This document shows positions 45,522 to 45,976 of a stretch of DNA of 45,976 bases, piece after piece. How positions within the stretch are numbered: position 1 is the first letter of the stretch; every line of letters begins with the position of its first letter. Location: NCBI GenBank assembly GCA_017478685.1, contig JAFVDC010000170.1, positions 1-45,976 of the forward strand. Direction: 5' to 3'. The position numbers and the translations under genes are program-made. The notes beneath the pieces were generated by a model. That model was given only the letters and a program-made list of their open reading frames with translations. It was not told the DNA's origin and made no database searches. The stretch comes from Bacteroidales bacterium (GTDB taxonomy: Bacteria > Bacteroidota > Bacteroidia > Bacteroidales > UBA932).

Positions 45522-45976
45522 TGTATATCTTCCAGTTTAAACAAATCCTGAACAAATTCTTTTTTGTCAAAGACCTTGAGGTCTTCTATGCCTTCACCGA
45601 TTCCGACAAACTTTATGGGGAAATTGTATGTGTCGGCGATGCCCACTACAACGCCACCTTTGGCGCTACCGTCCAGTTTTGTGATGGCCATGGCGGTAAC
45701 GTCCGTGGCTTTAGAGAACTCACGGGCCTGGATGAAGGCATTCTGGCCGGTGGAGCCATCCAGTACCAGAAGGACCTCATGGGGGCCATCTGGCACCACT
45801 TTACGGATGACATTGCGGATTTTTGTGAGTTCGTTCATGAGATCCACGCGGTTGTGGAGACGGCCGGCAGTGTCTATGAGAACTACGTCGGCCTCCTTTG
45901 CAACGGCGCTCTTGACGGTGTCGAAGGCCACGGAGGCGGGGTCTGCGCCCATTGCCTGCTTCACTATGTCCGCGCC
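45518..45976 (-). CDS. ftsY: Signal recognition particle receptor FtsY, C-terminal part (cut by the window edge)
   Basis: The last 152 residues of an open frame that continues past the right edge. It is the GTPase (NG) domain of FtsY, which docks SRP-ribosome complexes at the membrane. Motifs are VVLIDTAGRLHNRVDLMNEL (G3 and insertion box), AITKLDGSAKGG (G4 and following loop), and KFVGIGEGIEDLKVFDKKEFV (closing motif). IDTAGRLHN with the -LM-EL tail separates FtsY from Ffh. It shares an operon with pheT, with a 4-bp overlap. Confidence 0.95.
   Translation of the reverse strand, partial: GADIVKQAMGADPASVAFDTVKSAVAKEADVVLIDTAGRLHNRVDLMNELTKIRNVIRKVVPDGPHEVLLVLDGSTGQNAFIQAREFSKATDVTAMAITKLDGSAKGGVVVGIADTYNFPIKFVGIGEGIEDLKVFDKKEFVQDLFKLEDIQ

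Noticed and set aside
1..45976. CRISPR arrays, insertion sequences, rRNA, or a phage region
   Set aside because: No regularly spaced repeats, transposase or phage genes, or rRNA sequence were found on either strand.

Overview
The window looks like a piece of a Bacteroidota (order Bacteroidales) chromosome with fairly high GC for that group. The evidence is tandem SusC/SusD pairs, a hybrid two-component regulator, a FimB/Mfa2-type lipoprotein, a DUF4296 lipoprotein, many signal-peptidase-II lipoproteins, and promoters of the Bacteroides type (TTTG, about 19 nt, TAnnTTTG) without Shine-Dalgarno sequences. A gut or rumen lineage is an inference. No genus can be assigned from the sequence alone.

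Layout. (1) 1-2584: an AT-rich, apparently divergent control region with a repeated 11-bp motif, then a two-gene lipoprotein operon (an HExxH metallopeptidase-like protein and a FimB/Mfa2-like protein). (2) 2642-2760: tRNA-Leu(CAG) with its own promoter and a hairpin terminator. (3) 2782-16472: glycosidases in three transcription units. GH97 reads leftward and GH31 plus a GH127-type enzyme read rightward from a shared 78-bp back-to-back promoter. A four-gene leftward operon encodes a beta-helix GH28/GH49-like enzyme, GH20, and two DUF4091/GH123-like enzymes. (4) 16648-37911: a nine-gene rightward operon: a cell-surface lipoprotein with a possible phosphodiester-glycosidase-like end, susC1-susD1, susC2-susD2, the HTCS regulator, GH3, an unrecognised enzyme-like protein, and a GH78-like protein. 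(5) 37895-45976: a tightly packed leftward operon of mostly housekeeping genes (ftsY, pheT, DUF4296, amidohydrolase, radical SAM, deoC) that ends in a GH2 glycosidase.

Together, regions 3 and 4, and perhaps the GH2 gene, look like one polysaccharide utilization locus of about 35 kb. The SusC/SusD pairs would import oligosaccharides, surface and periplasmic lipoprotein glycosidases would trim them, and the HTCS would sense a product and switch the locus on. The enzyme set is unusual: HexNAc-directed families (GH20, GH123-like) sit beside families for alpha-hexoses (GH97, GH31), beta-L-arabinofuranose (GH127 type), rhamnose (GH78-like), beta-glucose or beta-galactose (GH3, GH2) and a beta-helix hydrolase. 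This suggests a compositionally complex target, perhaps a microbial exopolysaccharide or O-antigen-like glycan rather than starch or a simple plant hemicellulose. That target is an inference. The features most worth following up are the second SusC, which lacks its N-terminal domain and TonB box, the surface lipoprotein with its NAGPA-like end, the paired DUF4091 enzymes and the unrecognised 632-residue protein.
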